Below, in pieces: positions 30,744-39,061 of a stretch of 64,000 bases of DNA. A model generated the notes under the pieces. It saw nothing but the letters and a program-made list of their open reading frames with translations, was not told the DNA's origin and did not search any database. The translations under genes were made by a program, and so were the position numbers. Position 1 is the first letter of the stretch. Each line of letters begins with the position of its first letter. The stretch is from Aurantimonas sp036549475 (lineage in GTDB: Bacteria; Pseudomonadota; Alphaproteobacteria; Rhizobiales; Rhizobiaceae), in NCBI RefSeq assembly GCF_036549475.1, contig NZ_JAZHLI010000020.1, positions 15,156 through 79,155 on the forward strand, in the 5' to 3' direction.

Positions 30744-31700
30744 TCAGACCTCGCCGTCGGCAAACGCCTTGATCAGGTGGTGGGCGATGGCGAAGCGCCC
30801 GGGCAGGGCCAGGCCGTCCGGATGGGTCTTGGCGAGCATCGCCCGGACCTCGTCGCGGCCGAACCAGCGGCAGGCTTCCAGTTCGTCGCTGTCGAAATCG
30901 ATCGCGAAACTGTTGGCCAGGGCAATGCAGCCGATCATCAGGCTGCCGGGAAATGGCCAGGGCTGCGAAGCCAGATAGCGCACCGTCGCGACGGTGAGGC
31001 CCGATTCCTCCAGCGTCTCGCGGCGGACCGCCGCCTCCACCGTCTCCCCGGCCTCGACGAAACCGGCGAGGCAGGACCAGAAATCCGGCGGGAAATGCGG
31101 CTGGCGGCCCAGCACGCAGCGACCATTGCCGTCATGGACCAGCATGATGGTCACCGGGTCGGTGCGCGGGAAGACGACGTCTTCGCAGCGCGTGCAGCGG
31201 CGCCGATACCCTGCCGCTTCCGATCGGGTGGGGCCGCCGCAGCGGGCGCAGAAGCCGTTGCGTGCATGCCAGCCCAGCAGGTGAGCGGCCTGGCCGAGCT
31301 GGCCTTCGGTGTCGGGGTCGAGACGGGCGCCCATGGCAAGCGAGCGCAGGTCGTTTTCCTCCAGTCCCTCGCCCGGCAGGTCCGCTGGTGCGCTCGCCGC
31401 CAGGACCGGACGGCCGTCGGGCTCGAAGCCGAGCAGGATGCAGGTGGCGAAATCGGCGCCGAACCCTTCCACCTCGGTTCGGGCGAAGCCGACATCGAGC
31501 GCCGTGCCGACCGTCCGGCAGAGCCATTTGCCGCCAGGCGTCGCCAGGAAGATCCGGGCCCCGGCATGATCGAGCGCCGCAGCAAGGCTGTCGTCGGTGC
31601 GCCGCTCGCCGTCGCGCCACAGCGTGTTGCCGGTAAAGCCGGTCCGGGCGCTCATCTCGGCCGCCAGGGAGGCCGCGGCGCGCTGGTTGTCATCTTTCAA
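30744..31700 (-). CDS. nudC: NAD(+) diphosphatase / RNA decapping NUDIX hydrolase
   Basis: Cleaves NAD(H) to NMN and AMP, and in the family removes NAD caps from RNA. A zinc ribbon (CARCGGPTRSEAAG and CTRCEDVVFPRTDP) precedes the NUDIX box GFVEAGETVEAAVRRETLEE. The SQPWPFPGSLM segment after the box is the NudC SQPWPFPxS signature. The start is uncertain: a TTG at 31700 gives 318 aa, while an ATG at 31655 begins nearer the conserved FTGNTL. It is convergent with pheA; 18 bp separate the stops. Confidence 0.93.
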   Translation of the reverse strand: MKDDNQRAAASLAAEMSARTGFTGNTLWRDGERRTDDSLAAALDHAGARIFLATPGGKWLCRTVGTALDVGFARTEVEGFGADFATCILLGFEPDGRPVLAASAPADLPGEGLEENDLRSLAMGARLDPDTEGQLGQAAHLLGWHARNGFCARCGGPTRSEAAGYRRRCTRCEDVVFPRTDPVTIMLVHDGNGRCVLGRQPHFPPDFWSCLAGFVEAGETVEAAVRRETLEESGLTVATVRYLASQPWPFPGSLMIGCIALANSFAIDFDSDELEACRWFGRDEVRAMLAKTHPDGLALPGRFAIAHHLIKAFADGEV

Positions 31701-31727
31701 GGGTCGCTCTTTCGATTGTCCGCAGAT

Positions 31728-32141
31728 TCATGCCGGCAGGATCGCGCGCCGCATCTCGTCGGCGAATCGTTCGGCTTCGCCCGCATCATAGGGCACCGGC
31801 GTGCCATGTCCCCAGACCGGACCGGGCCAGTTGGGGTCGCCCCTGCGCCGCGCGACGACATGCAGGTGAAACATCGGCACGATATTACCCAGCGTGCCGA
31901 GATTCATCTTGTCGGCGCCGACGGTGGTCTGCAGCGTCTTGGCGACAAGGCCCATCTCGAAGGTCAGCATGGTCTGGTCGAGCGGTGTCAGTTCGTGAAA
32001 CTCGGTGATGCCGAGACGCTGGGGCACCAGGATCAGCCAGGGCCAGCGGCTGTCGTTCATCAGGCGAAGGTCGCAGAGACCGAGCTGGCTGATCGCAATC
32101 GTGTCCCTGGCAAGACAGGGGTCGAGTTGGAAGGCTCGCAT
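31728..32141 (-). CDS. HIT family hydrolase
   Basis: A 137-aa histidine-triad protein. The active-site segment NIVPMFHLHVVARRRGD keeps the HxHxx core of the triad; the N-terminal part (DSRWPWLILVPQR) resembles the HIT branch often annotated near nudC. It should hydrolyse a nucleotide phosphate or phosphoramidate; the substrate cannot be read from sequence. ATG 32141 is chosen because the frame further upstream runs into the SRP RNA gene. It is 27 bp upstream of nudC on the same strand. Confidence 0.85.
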   Translation of the reverse strand: MRAFQLDPCLARDTIAISQLGLCDLRLMNDSRWPWLILVPQRLGITEFHELTPLDQTMLTFEMGLVAKTLQTTVGADKMNLGTLGNIVPMFHLHVVARRRGDPNWPGPVWGHGTPVPYDAGEAERFADEMRRAILPA

Positions 32142-32172
32142 CAATTCCGATCCTCGATTGGGGGTGCCCGTC

Positions 32173-32201
32173 TTGCAATTAGGGCACGTATCGCAGATAT
32201 G
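32173..32201 (+). promoter_or_regulatory. Possible promoter of the SRP RNA gene
   Basis: TTGCAA at 32173-32178, a 17-nt spacer, and GATATG at 32196-32201, a few bases before the predicted 5' end of the RNA. Match to sigma-70 consensus is partial, especially in the -10 box; position is the main support. Confidence 0.4.
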
Positions 32202-32203
32202 GA

Positions 32204-32308
32204 GCGTGGGAGGTTGGTGGTGGACGCGCCACTCGCCAACCGGGTCAGGTCCGGAAGGAAGCAGCCCCAACGAGCTTCGGCACGGGTCATCGTGCCAGCC
32301 TCCCACCA
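32204..32308 (+). ncRNA. ffs: Signal recognition particle RNA, small bacterial type (4.5S)
   Basis: RNA scaffold for Ffh that targets membrane proteins. The apical core is present: GGTCAGGTCCGGAAGGAAGC at 32243-32262, then AGCC. This is the conserved GGAA tetraloop with symmetric and asymmetric internal loops that bind Ffh. The 5' and 3' ends pair in one long hairpin (32206-32218 with 32294-32306, including G-U pairs). Exact ends are estimates from this stem. The gene lies between minus-strand genes and about 1 kb from dnaX, a location common in alphaproteobacteria. Confidence 0.92.
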
Positions 32309-32382
32309 ATTCCCTTTCGCCATCACGATCCGCACGAGCGCGCAGCCCCCGGCCGCGCCCGTGGCGGGTTGCCATGCGCCGA

Positions 32383-32985
32383 TCAGTACAGGCGCAGAAG
32401 CACTGGCAGATAGCCGCTCGTCTGCAGCATCTCGACGGTTTCGAAGAAGGGCACGGCGAGGAAGAACACCAGCCCGTCCATCAGGGTGCGATAGACCAGC
32501 CTGGTATCGAGGGTGATCCGACGGACATCCTGGTAGAGGGCGAGCTTTGGCAGGAACCGCGGGACGCGGGCTGCATAGCGGTCGAAATCTGTGCCGAAGA
32601 TGCCGCGCAGATAGCTCTCCTCGCGCAGGATCACCACCCGGAACGCGGCGGCGCAACCGATCATGAAGACCAGGCCGAGCACGAGGCTGCCGGTGGCCGC
32701 TCCGGCCCCGCCCGCCGCGATGCTGGAAAACACGTAGAGCGGATTGCGCGAGATCGAATAGGGGCCGCTGGAGACGATTTCCGACGCCTTGCGGCCGCCG
32801 ATATAGAGCGTGCACCAGATCCGCCCTGCGATGCCGACGACGATCAGCGCCAGCCCGGCGACCTCGATGGTTTCGTGGACGTGCTCCGGCCAGGCCGATC
32901 TGACGACGAGCAGCGCCATGAACGCTGCGATCAGCAGGGCGAAGAGTGCCAGCCTGCGTCGCTTCTGATATCGCGCCAGTGCCAT
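32383..32985 (-). CDS. Isoprenylcysteine carboxyl methyltransferase-like membrane protein
   Basis: A 200-aa polytopic protein. Hydrophobic segments FALLIAAFMALLVV, LALIVVGIAGRIW and SLVLGLVFMIGCAAAF surround the ICMT/PEMT-like signature SSGPYSISRNPLYVFSSI. The end of the signature domain reads ILREESYLRGIFGTDFDRYAARVPRFLP, which fits small membrane methyltransferases that use S-adenosylmethionine. The substrate is unknown. ATG 32985 gives best spacing to GGAG; 32988 and 33003 are alternatives. It diverges from dnaX. Confidence 0.8.
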   Translation of the reverse strand: MALARYQKRRRLALFALLIAAFMALLVVRSAWPEHVHETIEVAGLALIVVGIAGRIWCTLYIGGRKASEIVSSGPYSISRNPLYVFSSIAAGGAGAATGSLVLGLVFMIGCAAAFRVVILREESYLRGIFGTDFDRYAARVPRFLPKLALYQDVRRITLDTRLVYRTLMDGLVFFLAVPFFETVEMLQTSGYLPVLLRLY

Positions 32986-33223
32986 CATCTCACTCCGCCG
33001 CATAATCGCCGTGACGGCGATCTTGCCGCATTTGCCAGAGCCTTGTCGCGACTTGCAAGGCGAAACACGGGCTGGGGTCCATTGGCCGCGCGCAGGACTT
33101 GCGTCCCCCGCCCATTCGCTTCAGAACCGGACGCAAGCGCGGCATCGGCCACGGGCCGCCGCGCCGGCCGACGGTGTTGGGTCGATCCCGCCACCCAGCG
33201 ACGAAGTTCCGGACCCAGGCGCG

Positions 33224-35143
33224 ATGAGCGATATCGAAAGCGGCACTGCGATGTCATCCGAGGCCGGCGACGCCGCGCCCTATCGGGTGCTTGCGCGCAA
33301 ATACCGTCCGCGCTCCTTCGACGACCTGATCGGCCAGGAGCCGATGGTCCGCACCCTGACCAATGCCTTCGAGACCGGCCGCATCGCGCAGGCCTGGATG
33401 CTGACGGGCGTGCGCGGCGTCGGCAAGACCACGACCGCCCGCATCCTGGCCCGCGCCCTGAACTACCAGACCGACGACATCGACCAGCCGACCATCCACA
33501 TGGGCGAGCCCGGCATCCACGACCAGGCGATCATGGAAGGCCGGCATGTCGACGTCGTCGAGATGGACGCGGCCTCGCACACCGGCATCGACGACGTGCG
33601 CGAGATCATCGCGCAGGTGCGCTACCGCCCGGTGTCGGCACGCTACAAGGTCTACATCATCGACGAGGTCCACATGCTGTCGACGCAGGCCTTCAACGGC
33701 CTGCTGAAGACGCTGGAGGAGCCGCCGGAGCACGTGAAGTTCGTCTTCGCGACCACCGAGATCCGCAAGGTGCCGGTGACGGTATTGTCGCGCTGCCAGC
33801 GCTTCGACCTGCGGCGCGTCGAATCGGCGACGCTGATGGCGCATCTGACGAGGATCGCCGCGGCCGAACGGGTCGAGGTGGACCAGGATGCCCTGCGGCT
33901 GATCGCCCGGGCCGCCGAGGGCTCGGTCCGCGACGCCCTGTCGCTGACCGACCAGGCCATCGCCCATGGGGCCGGGGCGGTGTCGGCGCAGGCCGTGCGC
34001 GACATGCTGGGCCTGGCCGACCGTGTCCGGATCATCGACCTCTTCGAATATCTGATGGCGGGCGACGGCGCGGCGGCGCTGAAGGAACTGCGCGAGCAAT
34101 ATGTCGTCGGCGCCGATCCGGCCGTCGTCCTGGCCGACCTCGCCGATTTCACCCATCTCGTCACGACACTGCGATTCGTGCCGGATGCGGCCGACGATGC
34201 GGCGCTGTCGCCGATGGAGGCCGAGCGCGGGCTGGAATTTTCCAAGACGCTGTCGATCCGCACCCTCGGCCAGGTCTGGCAGATGCTGCTGAAGGCCCTG
34301 GAGGAGACCCGCAACGCCAATGCGCCACGCCAGGCGGCGGAAATGGCGCTGATCCGGATCGCCCATGCCGCCGACCTGCCATCGCCCGACGATCTGGTGC
34401 GGATGATCCGCAACGGCGAGATCGGCAGCCTGCCGGCTCACGCCGCGGGCAACGGCGCATCCCGGTCCGAAGAGACGGGCGGTGGCGGCCATGACCCCAG
34501 CGCATCCGGCCAGGGTATGCCGGCCGGGTCGGGTACCACCCAGGCGATCGCCTCCGGGACGGGGCCGGCCGTATCATCTGGCGGGCCGCAATCCTCGAGC
34601 CTGTCGGCGGCGCGGATGGGCGGCAGCGGGCAGCCATCGCGGCCGCAGATCCGCCCGGCGGTTCCGGAGGCGCCGCCCGAGGTCGAGATCGGTTCGCTCG
34701 AACAGCTGGTCGCGTTGTCCGAGGCAAAGCGCGATTCCTTGATGACCGTGTCGATCCGTCGCTATCTGCGGCTGGTGAAGCTGGTGCCGGGGCGCATCGA
34801 GGTCGCGTTGACGCCCGAGGCGCCGCGCACGCTGATCACCGACCTGACGCGGCGGCTGCACGAATGGACCGGCCGGCGCTGGGTGGTGACCATCTCCAAT
34901 GGCGAGGCGCGGCCCACCCTGGACGAGAGCGCGACCGCGCGCCGCAACACCCTGCTTCTGGACGCCGAATCCGACCCCGAGGTCGCGGCCATCCTCGCCT
35001 CGTTCCCCGGCGCGAAGGTGATCGACGTGCGGCTTCGCGGCCATGCCGAGGCAGCGGCCGACGAAGCGGCGCTTGTCGCGGAGGTGGTCGAGGACGACAT
35101 TCTGGTCGATCCGTCGGAAATGTCCGACGATGACGACATCTAG
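33224..35143 (+). CDS. dnaX: DNA polymerase III subunit gamma/tau
   Basis: Clamp-loader ATPase and polymerase organizer, 639 aa. Walker A GVRGVGKTT lies at residues ~62-70, followed by IIDEVHMLSTQAFNGLLKTL (Walker B) and FATTEIRKVPVTVLSRCQRF (SRC motif). The Cys4 zinc module of E. coli DnaX is absent: where PCGVCDNC would be, PGIHDQAIMEGR is found. The linker (residues ~410-480) is Gly/Ser-rich and disordered, then tau domain V. ATG 33224 is chosen; 33251 is possible. First of dnaX-ybaB-recR. Confidence 0.95.
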   Translation: MSDIESGTAMSSEAGDAAPYRVLARKYRPRSFDDLIGQEPMVRTLTNAFETGRIAQAWMLTGVRGVGKTTTARILARALNYQTDDIDQPTIHMGEPGIHDQAIMEGRHVDVVEMDAASHTGIDDVREIIAQVRYRPVSARYKVYIIDEVHMLSTQAFNGLLKTLEEPPEHVKFVFATTEIRKVPVTVLSRCQRFDLRRVESATLMAHLTRIAAAERVEVDQDALRLIARAAEGSVRDALSLTDQAIAHGAGAVSAQAVRDMLGLADRVRIIDLFEYLMAGDGAAALKELREQYVVGADPAVVLADLADFTHLVTTLRFVPDAADDAALSPMEAERGLEFSKTLSIRTLGQVWQMLLKALEETRNANAPRQAAEMALIRIAHAADLPSPDDLVRMIRNGEIGSLPAHAAGNGASRSEETGGGGHDPSASGQGMPAGSGTTQAIASGTGPAVSSGGPQSSSLSAARMGGSGQPSRPQIRPAVPEAPPEVEIGSLEQLVALSEAKRDSLMTVSIRRYLRLVKLVPGRIEVALTPEAPRTLITDLTRRLHEWTGRRWVVTISNGEARPTLDESATARRNTLLLDAESDPEVAAILASFPGAKVIDVRLRGHAEAAADEAALVAEVVEDDILVDPSEMSDDDDI

Positions 35144-35152
35144 GAGATCGCT

Positions 35153-35476
35153 ATGAAAGACCTGATGGGCATGATGAAGCAGGCCAAGGAAATGCAGGCC
35201 AAGATGGCCGGCCTGCAGGAAGAGATCGCCGGCATCACCGTGACCGGGCAGGCCGGCGGCGGCGTCGTGTCGGTGACCCTGACCGGCAAGGGCGAGCTGC
35301 AGGCGGTGGCGATCGACCCGTCGCTGCTGAAGCCCGAGGAAAAGGACATCGTCGAGGATCTCGTCATGGCGGCGCACAACGACGCCAAGGGCAAGCTCGA
35401 CGCCGCCATCCAGGAAAAGACCCAGGAGCTGACCGCCGGCCTGCAGCTTCCCCCCGGCATGAGCCTGCCGTTCTGA
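35153..35476 (+). CDS. ybaB: YbaB/EbfC family nucleoid-associated protein
   Basis: A 107-aa DNA-binding protein that forms dimers. MKDLMGMMKQAKEMQAKM and VEDLVMAAHNDAKGKL are the family helices around a beta sheet. The C-terminus PPGMSLPF is a conserved feature. GGAG lies upstream of the ATG. It sits 9 bp after dnaX and 26 bp before recR, the usual operon. Confidence 0.95.
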   Translation: MKDLMGMMKQAKEMQAKMAGLQEEIAGITVTGQAGGGVVSVTLTGKGELQAVAIDPSLLKPEEKDIVEDLVMAAHNDAKGKLDAAIQEKTQELTAGLQLPPGMSLPF

Positions 35477-35502
35477 GATCCTTCGACGGCATCTAGACCC
35501 TC

Positions 35503-36108
35503 ATGGCCAAACCCATTGCCGGCCCGGAAATCGAGCGGCTGATCCAGCTGCTCGCCAAGCTTCCCGGCCTCGGCCCCCGCTCGGCACGCCGCGCGGCGCT
35601 TCATCTCGTCAAGCGGCGCGAGCAGCTTCTGGCGCCGCTGTCGGCTGCGATGGGCGAGGCGCTGGACAAGGTGACCATCTGCTCGGCCTGCGGCAACATC
35701 GACACCTTCGACCCCTGCACGATCTGCACCGACGCCTCGCGGGACCAGTCGATCGTGATCGTGGTCGAGGACGTTTCCGATCTGTGGGCGCTGGAGCGGG
35801 CCAAGGCCCTGAACGCGGCCTATCACGTGCTCGGCGGCGTCCTGTCGCCGCTCGACGGCATCGGGCCGGACGATCTGACCATCCGGCAGCTCGTCGAGCG
35901 CGTCCACAGGGGCGGGGTGAAGGAGCTGATCCTGGCCGTCAACGCCACGGTCGAGGGGCAGACCACGGCGCATTACCTCATGGACCAGCTCGAGGGCTTC
36001 GAGGTGCGGGTCACCCGTCTTGCCCACGGCGTGCCGGTGGGCGGCGAGCTCGACTATCTGGACGAAGGCACGCTCTCGGCCGCCATGCGCTCGCGGACCG
36101 GACTCTGA
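35503..36108 (+). CDS. recR: Recombination protein RecR
   Basis: RecFOR pathway protein that helps load RecA at gaps. The 201-aa product has an N-terminal helix-hairpin-helix (LAKLPGLGPRSARRAALHL), a zinc finger (CSACGNIDTFDPCTIC, residues ~64-79) and a Toprim domain (IVIVVEDVSDLWALE). The C-terminal LAHGVPVGGELDYLD is the family signature. All key residues are present. Confidence 0.96.
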   Translation: MAKPIAGPEIERLIQLLAKLPGLGPRSARRAALHLVKRREQLLAPLSAAMGEALDKVTICSACGNIDTFDPCTICTDASRDQSIVIVVEDVSDLWALERAKALNAAYHVLGGVLSPLDGIGPDDLTIRQLVERVHRGGVKELILAVNATVEGQTTAHYLMDQLEGFEVRVTRLAHGVPVGGELDYLDEGTLSAAMRSRTGL

Positions 36109-36227
36109 AGGCGCTGCCTGCGGTGCGTGGAATATAGCCTGAGGTCGAAGCGTCGGGTGATCGGGGCCTCGTCACTCCGTGGGCCCTCTGGCGACAGACG
36201 CGGGGAGCGCCACGTCGCCATCCTTCG

Positions 36228-37027
36228 TCAACCCCGCATCAAAGCCTGGCGCGTTGCGGCGTCAGCGGGCAGGAAGCCCTCCAGGGTGAGCTCGGCAAGC
36301 GCGATGTCGGTTGCCGTGCCGAACATCGTGGTGGTCGACAGGAAGGACAGCCGTTCGCCGGTGGCCGGATGGCGCAGGACGAGGGGCACGGCGACCGGCA
36401 TGCTCGGTGGCGGCGATATGGGCCTTGTCGATCGTGCGGACACCGGAAGGGCGCGCAATTCGTCGTGGAGACGGTCCAGTGCGCCATCCCCCGAGGCGGC
36501 CGCGTCGCGCCGCAAGCGCTCCAGGATGTGGTGCCGCCATTCGGCGAGATTGAGGATGAAGGGCGCAAGCCCGTCCTGCGCCAGCGACAGCCGCAGGATG
36601 TTGACGGGCGGCTCCAGGAGGCGGGGCCCGACACCTTGCAACAGGCGCGCCAGCGCGCCGTTGGCGGCAACCAGCGTCCAGTGCCGGTCGACGGCCAGAG
36701 CGGGAAACGGCTCATAGCCGGCCAAAACGGCCTCCACCGCCTGCCGGACCGCCGCCATGTCCGGCGCATCCATCGGCCGTTCGGCATATTGCGGCGCATA
36801 GCCGCCCGCCAGCAGGAGACGGTTGCGCTCGCGCAGGGGCAAGCCCAGCGGCTCGGCCAGGCGCAGCAGCATGTCGCGACTGGGCGCGGACCGTCCGCTC
36901 TCGATGAAGCTCAGATCCGCGCCGAGACCTCCGCCTCCAGGGCCAGCTGCAACTGGCTGAAGCGGCGCCGCTGTCGCCAGTCGCGCAGGACGTCGCCCAC
37001 CGTATGGTCTGCCAGAACCGTCGTCAT
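36228..37027 (-). pseudogene. XRE-type regulator with MmyB-like ligand domain, frame disrupted by one base
   Basis: The reading frame from ATG 37027 encodes the HTH (LADHTVGDVLRDWRQRRRFS, then QLALEAEVSAR) and stops at once. The family continuation LSFIESGRSAPSRDMLLRLA lies in the next frame and runs on through GYAPQYAERPMDAP and VDRHWTLVAANGALARLL, the MmyB-like ligand domain. One missing base at 36916/36917 (CGG ATC TGA where CGG CAT CTG is expected) explains it. It could be a real mutation or an assembly error. Intact, it would be 266 aa and would repress or sense for the divergent 37132-37817 pair. Confidence 0.85.
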
Positions 37028-37131
37028 GGCGCGTTTTCGCACGGAATGTCGGCGCCGCCCATGACCTCGGAGGTAATCGCGGGCCTCGGCGCATTTGCCA
37101 GACTGCGGGCTCGCAACCAGAGGAGACCACC

Positions 37132-37491
37132 ATGCGAGCACCGATCGACATCGCCGCGAATTATCTGGACCTGTGGAACGCGGACCAGGACGCCGACCGG
37201 CGGCGTCTTCTGGAGAACTGGAGCGCCGACGCCAGCTACCGCGATCCGCTGATGCAGGCCGACGGCCGCGATGGCGTCGCCAGCATGATCGCGGGCGCAC
37301 GGGCGCAGTTTCCGGGACACGTCTTCGCCCTGCACGGCACGCCGGACGGTCACGGGCATTGCGCGCGCTTCTCCTGGACGCTGAGACCCGATGGCGGATC
37401 ACCCGTCGCTGCCGGCACGGACATCGTGCGCCTCGATGCCGAGGGTCGCATCGTCGAAGTCCTCGACTTTCTCGACCCGGTGGCGGCATGA
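37132..37491 (+). CDS. SnoaL-like / NTF2-fold protein
   Basis: A 119-aa small alpha+beta barrel protein. ANYLDLWNADQDADRRRLLE, then WSADASYRDPLMQADGRDGV match the SnoaL-like polyketide-cyclase and epoxide-hydrolase relatives; GRIVEVLDFLDPV is the last strand. The active function cannot be inferred. It diverges from the XRE regulator and overlaps the next gene by ATGA, so regulator plus two enzymes form a likely unit. Confidence 0.8.
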   Translation: MRAPIDIAANYLDLWNADQDADRRRLLENWSADASYRDPLMQADGRDGVASMIAGARAQFPGHVFALHGTPDGHGHCARFSWTLRPDGGSPVAAGTDIVRLDAEGRIVEVLDFLDPVAA

Positions 37492-37817
37492 GTGTCGCCT
37501 ATGTCATCGCGTTCGACGTGCGCCCCGGGCGCCGCGAAAGGTTTCTCGAACGCCTCACCGGCGTTCTCGACGCCATGCGGCACGAGGCGACGTTCCGGAG
37601 CGCGACGCTGCATGAGGATCCGGAGAATCCGCAGCGCTTTCTCCTCCACGAAGTCTGGTCTGACCACGACGACGTCGTGACCGTCCAGATGGCGCGGCCG
37701 TACCGCCGGGCGTGGCACGCCGCGCTGCCGGACCTTCTGGCCGCCGACAGGCAGATCGGCATCTGGCGGCCGATCGCCAATCTGCGCTCCGGCACGCCGG
37801 CGCTTCGCCTTGGGTAG
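37488..37817 (+). CDS. Antibiotic biosynthesis monooxygenase (ABM/YgiN-like) protein
   Basis: A 109-aa dimeric alpha+beta barrel of the quinol monooxygenase type: VIAFDVRPGRRERFLERLTG, then HEDPENPQRFLLHEVWSDHD are ABM features. Such proteins act on quinols or hydroxylated aromatics without cofactors. The start overlaps the SnoaL-like stop (ATGA), so the two are co-translated. Confidence 0.8.
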   Translation: MSVAYVIAFDVRPGRRERFLERLTGVLDAMRHEATFRSATLHEDPENPQRFLLHEVWSDHDDVVTVQMARPYRRAWHAALPDLLAADRQIGIWRPIANLRSGTPALRLG

Positions 37818-37863
37818 CCGGGCGCAATCCCCCGCCTGACGTTCGGGCGCGGGATCTCGACCA

Positions 37864-38144
37864 TCAGAGGCGAGGGGCGGTCGCGGCCAGTCTCAGCCAT
37901 GGCGACAGATGGAAGACACCCATCAGCAGGTACATGAAGGCCATGCTGCCGGCCGAAAGACGCGACGACGTCTGCAGGCAGGTTGCCATGGCCGGCGTGT
38001 CGGCGATGGCGACACCCGCCATCAGCATGAAGGTCGGAGACGCGGCCAGGGCCAGCCAGACGGCCACCCTGGCCAGACGGCCGCTGCCTGCCTGGGATTC
38101 ATTGCTTCCAGGCCAGCGGATGCGTCGACGTTCGGCTCGGACAT
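37864..38144 (-). pseudogene. Small two-helix membrane protein, probably frame-disrupted
   Basis: Only 5 bp after the DUF899 stop, ATG 38144 opens a frame (MSEPNVDASAGLEAMNPRQA) that then loses sense. The adjacent frame encodes two good membrane helices, VAVWLALAASPTFMLMAGVA and AFMYLLMGVFHLSPWL, and stops at 37864. Total length is one base short of a multiple of three, which fits a one-base loss near 38090-38130. A GTG start at 38067 (67 aa) without a frameshift is possible but has no ribosome site. Function unknown; linkage to DUF899 suggests a redox-linked membrane partner. Confidence 0.5.
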
Positions 38145-38149
38145 CGCGC

Positions 38150-38941
38150 TCACGCCACGCCGTATTCGTCGCGGCGACGCAGCCACATGCCGGGCTCGTT
38201 GCGACCCTTCGGCGCGCGATCGAGCCATTTGTACATGCCCCAGAGATCGTCGAGGCCGCGCGAAAACGTCGAATAGGTGTGATGGACGGCGCCGTCCTGC
38301 AGGGCGAAGGCACTGACGCCGGGCCGCTCCCGGGCATAGGTCGCGACGTCCGTGCCTGTCATTGCCGCGGCGATTTCCGGACCGCTCGGCGCCGCGGGCG
38401 CCGGATCCGCCGAAGCATTGGCGGCCAGCCTGACCTTTGCCGGCTCCTGGCGGTAATTATACGCGATGCCGATCTCGTATTGCTGGGCCTCGGTAAAGGC
38501 GACGCCGAAATCGTAGTTGAAGTCGCTGCCGTTCGAGGACACCCAGGGAAACGTCCAGCCCATGCGCGTCGCATAGGCCACGAGATGGGCGAGGGGCGCC
38601 CGCGAGACGGCGGCAAAGGCCACATCATGGTTCTGGAGATGCACGGCGATGCCATCGAACCCGTCGGCGATCGCCGAGCAGGACGGGCATCCGGCCCTGT
38701 AATCGGGGCCGAACATGAAGTGGTAGACGATGAGCTGGGTGCGGCCGGCAAAAAGCTCGGCAAGCGACGCGGGGCCATCCCTGGTGTCGAAGCGATAGTC
38801 CTTGTCGATGCGGACCCATGGCAGGGCCTGCCGCTGGCGTGCCGCCTCGTCGCTCATCCGCGTCAGTGTCTTCTCCGTCTGCAGCAGTTCGAGCCGGGCT
38901 GCCAGCCATTCGTCGCGTGATCCGGTTGCATGCGATGTCAT
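38150..38941 (-). CDS. DUF899 family thioredoxin-like protein
   Basis: A 263-aa protein of the DUF899 family. The FMFGPDYRAGCPSCSAIADG segment (Cys-Pro-Ser-Cys, residues ~76-95) is the thioredoxin-like redox site. RAPLAHLVAYATRMGWTFPW and SNGSDFNYDFGVAF are family hallmarks. DUF899 proteins are widespread in Rhizobiales and Actinobacteria; exact function is unknown, with oxidative or small-molecule redox roles suspected. No signal peptide. It diverges from the next regulator. Confidence 0.88.
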   Translation of the reverse strand: MTSHATGSRDEWLAARLELLQTEKTLTRMSDEAARQRQALPWVRIDKDYRFDTRDGPASLAELFAGRTQLIVYHFMFGPDYRAGCPSCSAIADGFDGIAVHLQNHDVAFAAVSRAPLAHLVAYATRMGWTFPWVSSNGSDFNYDFGVAFTEAQQYEIGIAYNYRQEPAKVRLAANASADPAPAAPSGPEIAAAMTGTDVATYARERPGVSAFALQDGAVHHTYSTFSRGLDDLWGMYKWLDRAPKGRNEPGMWLRRRDEYGVA

Positions 38942-39061
38942 CGGTCATCTCCTCTTCAGTTCCCGCGGCCCCTGGGCAAGAATGGCCCGGGCCGACTGCG
39001 GTGTGAGCGAGATTGGCGTGCCCGATCGACAGGTGTGAGTGACATGTTTGGCGCGATTTGA

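Noticed and set aside
32005..34494. An 829-aa open frame on the plus strand across ffs and dnaX
   Set aside because: It runs through the SRP RNA gene and the dnaX start in another frame. It has no family motif; dnaX explains the region.
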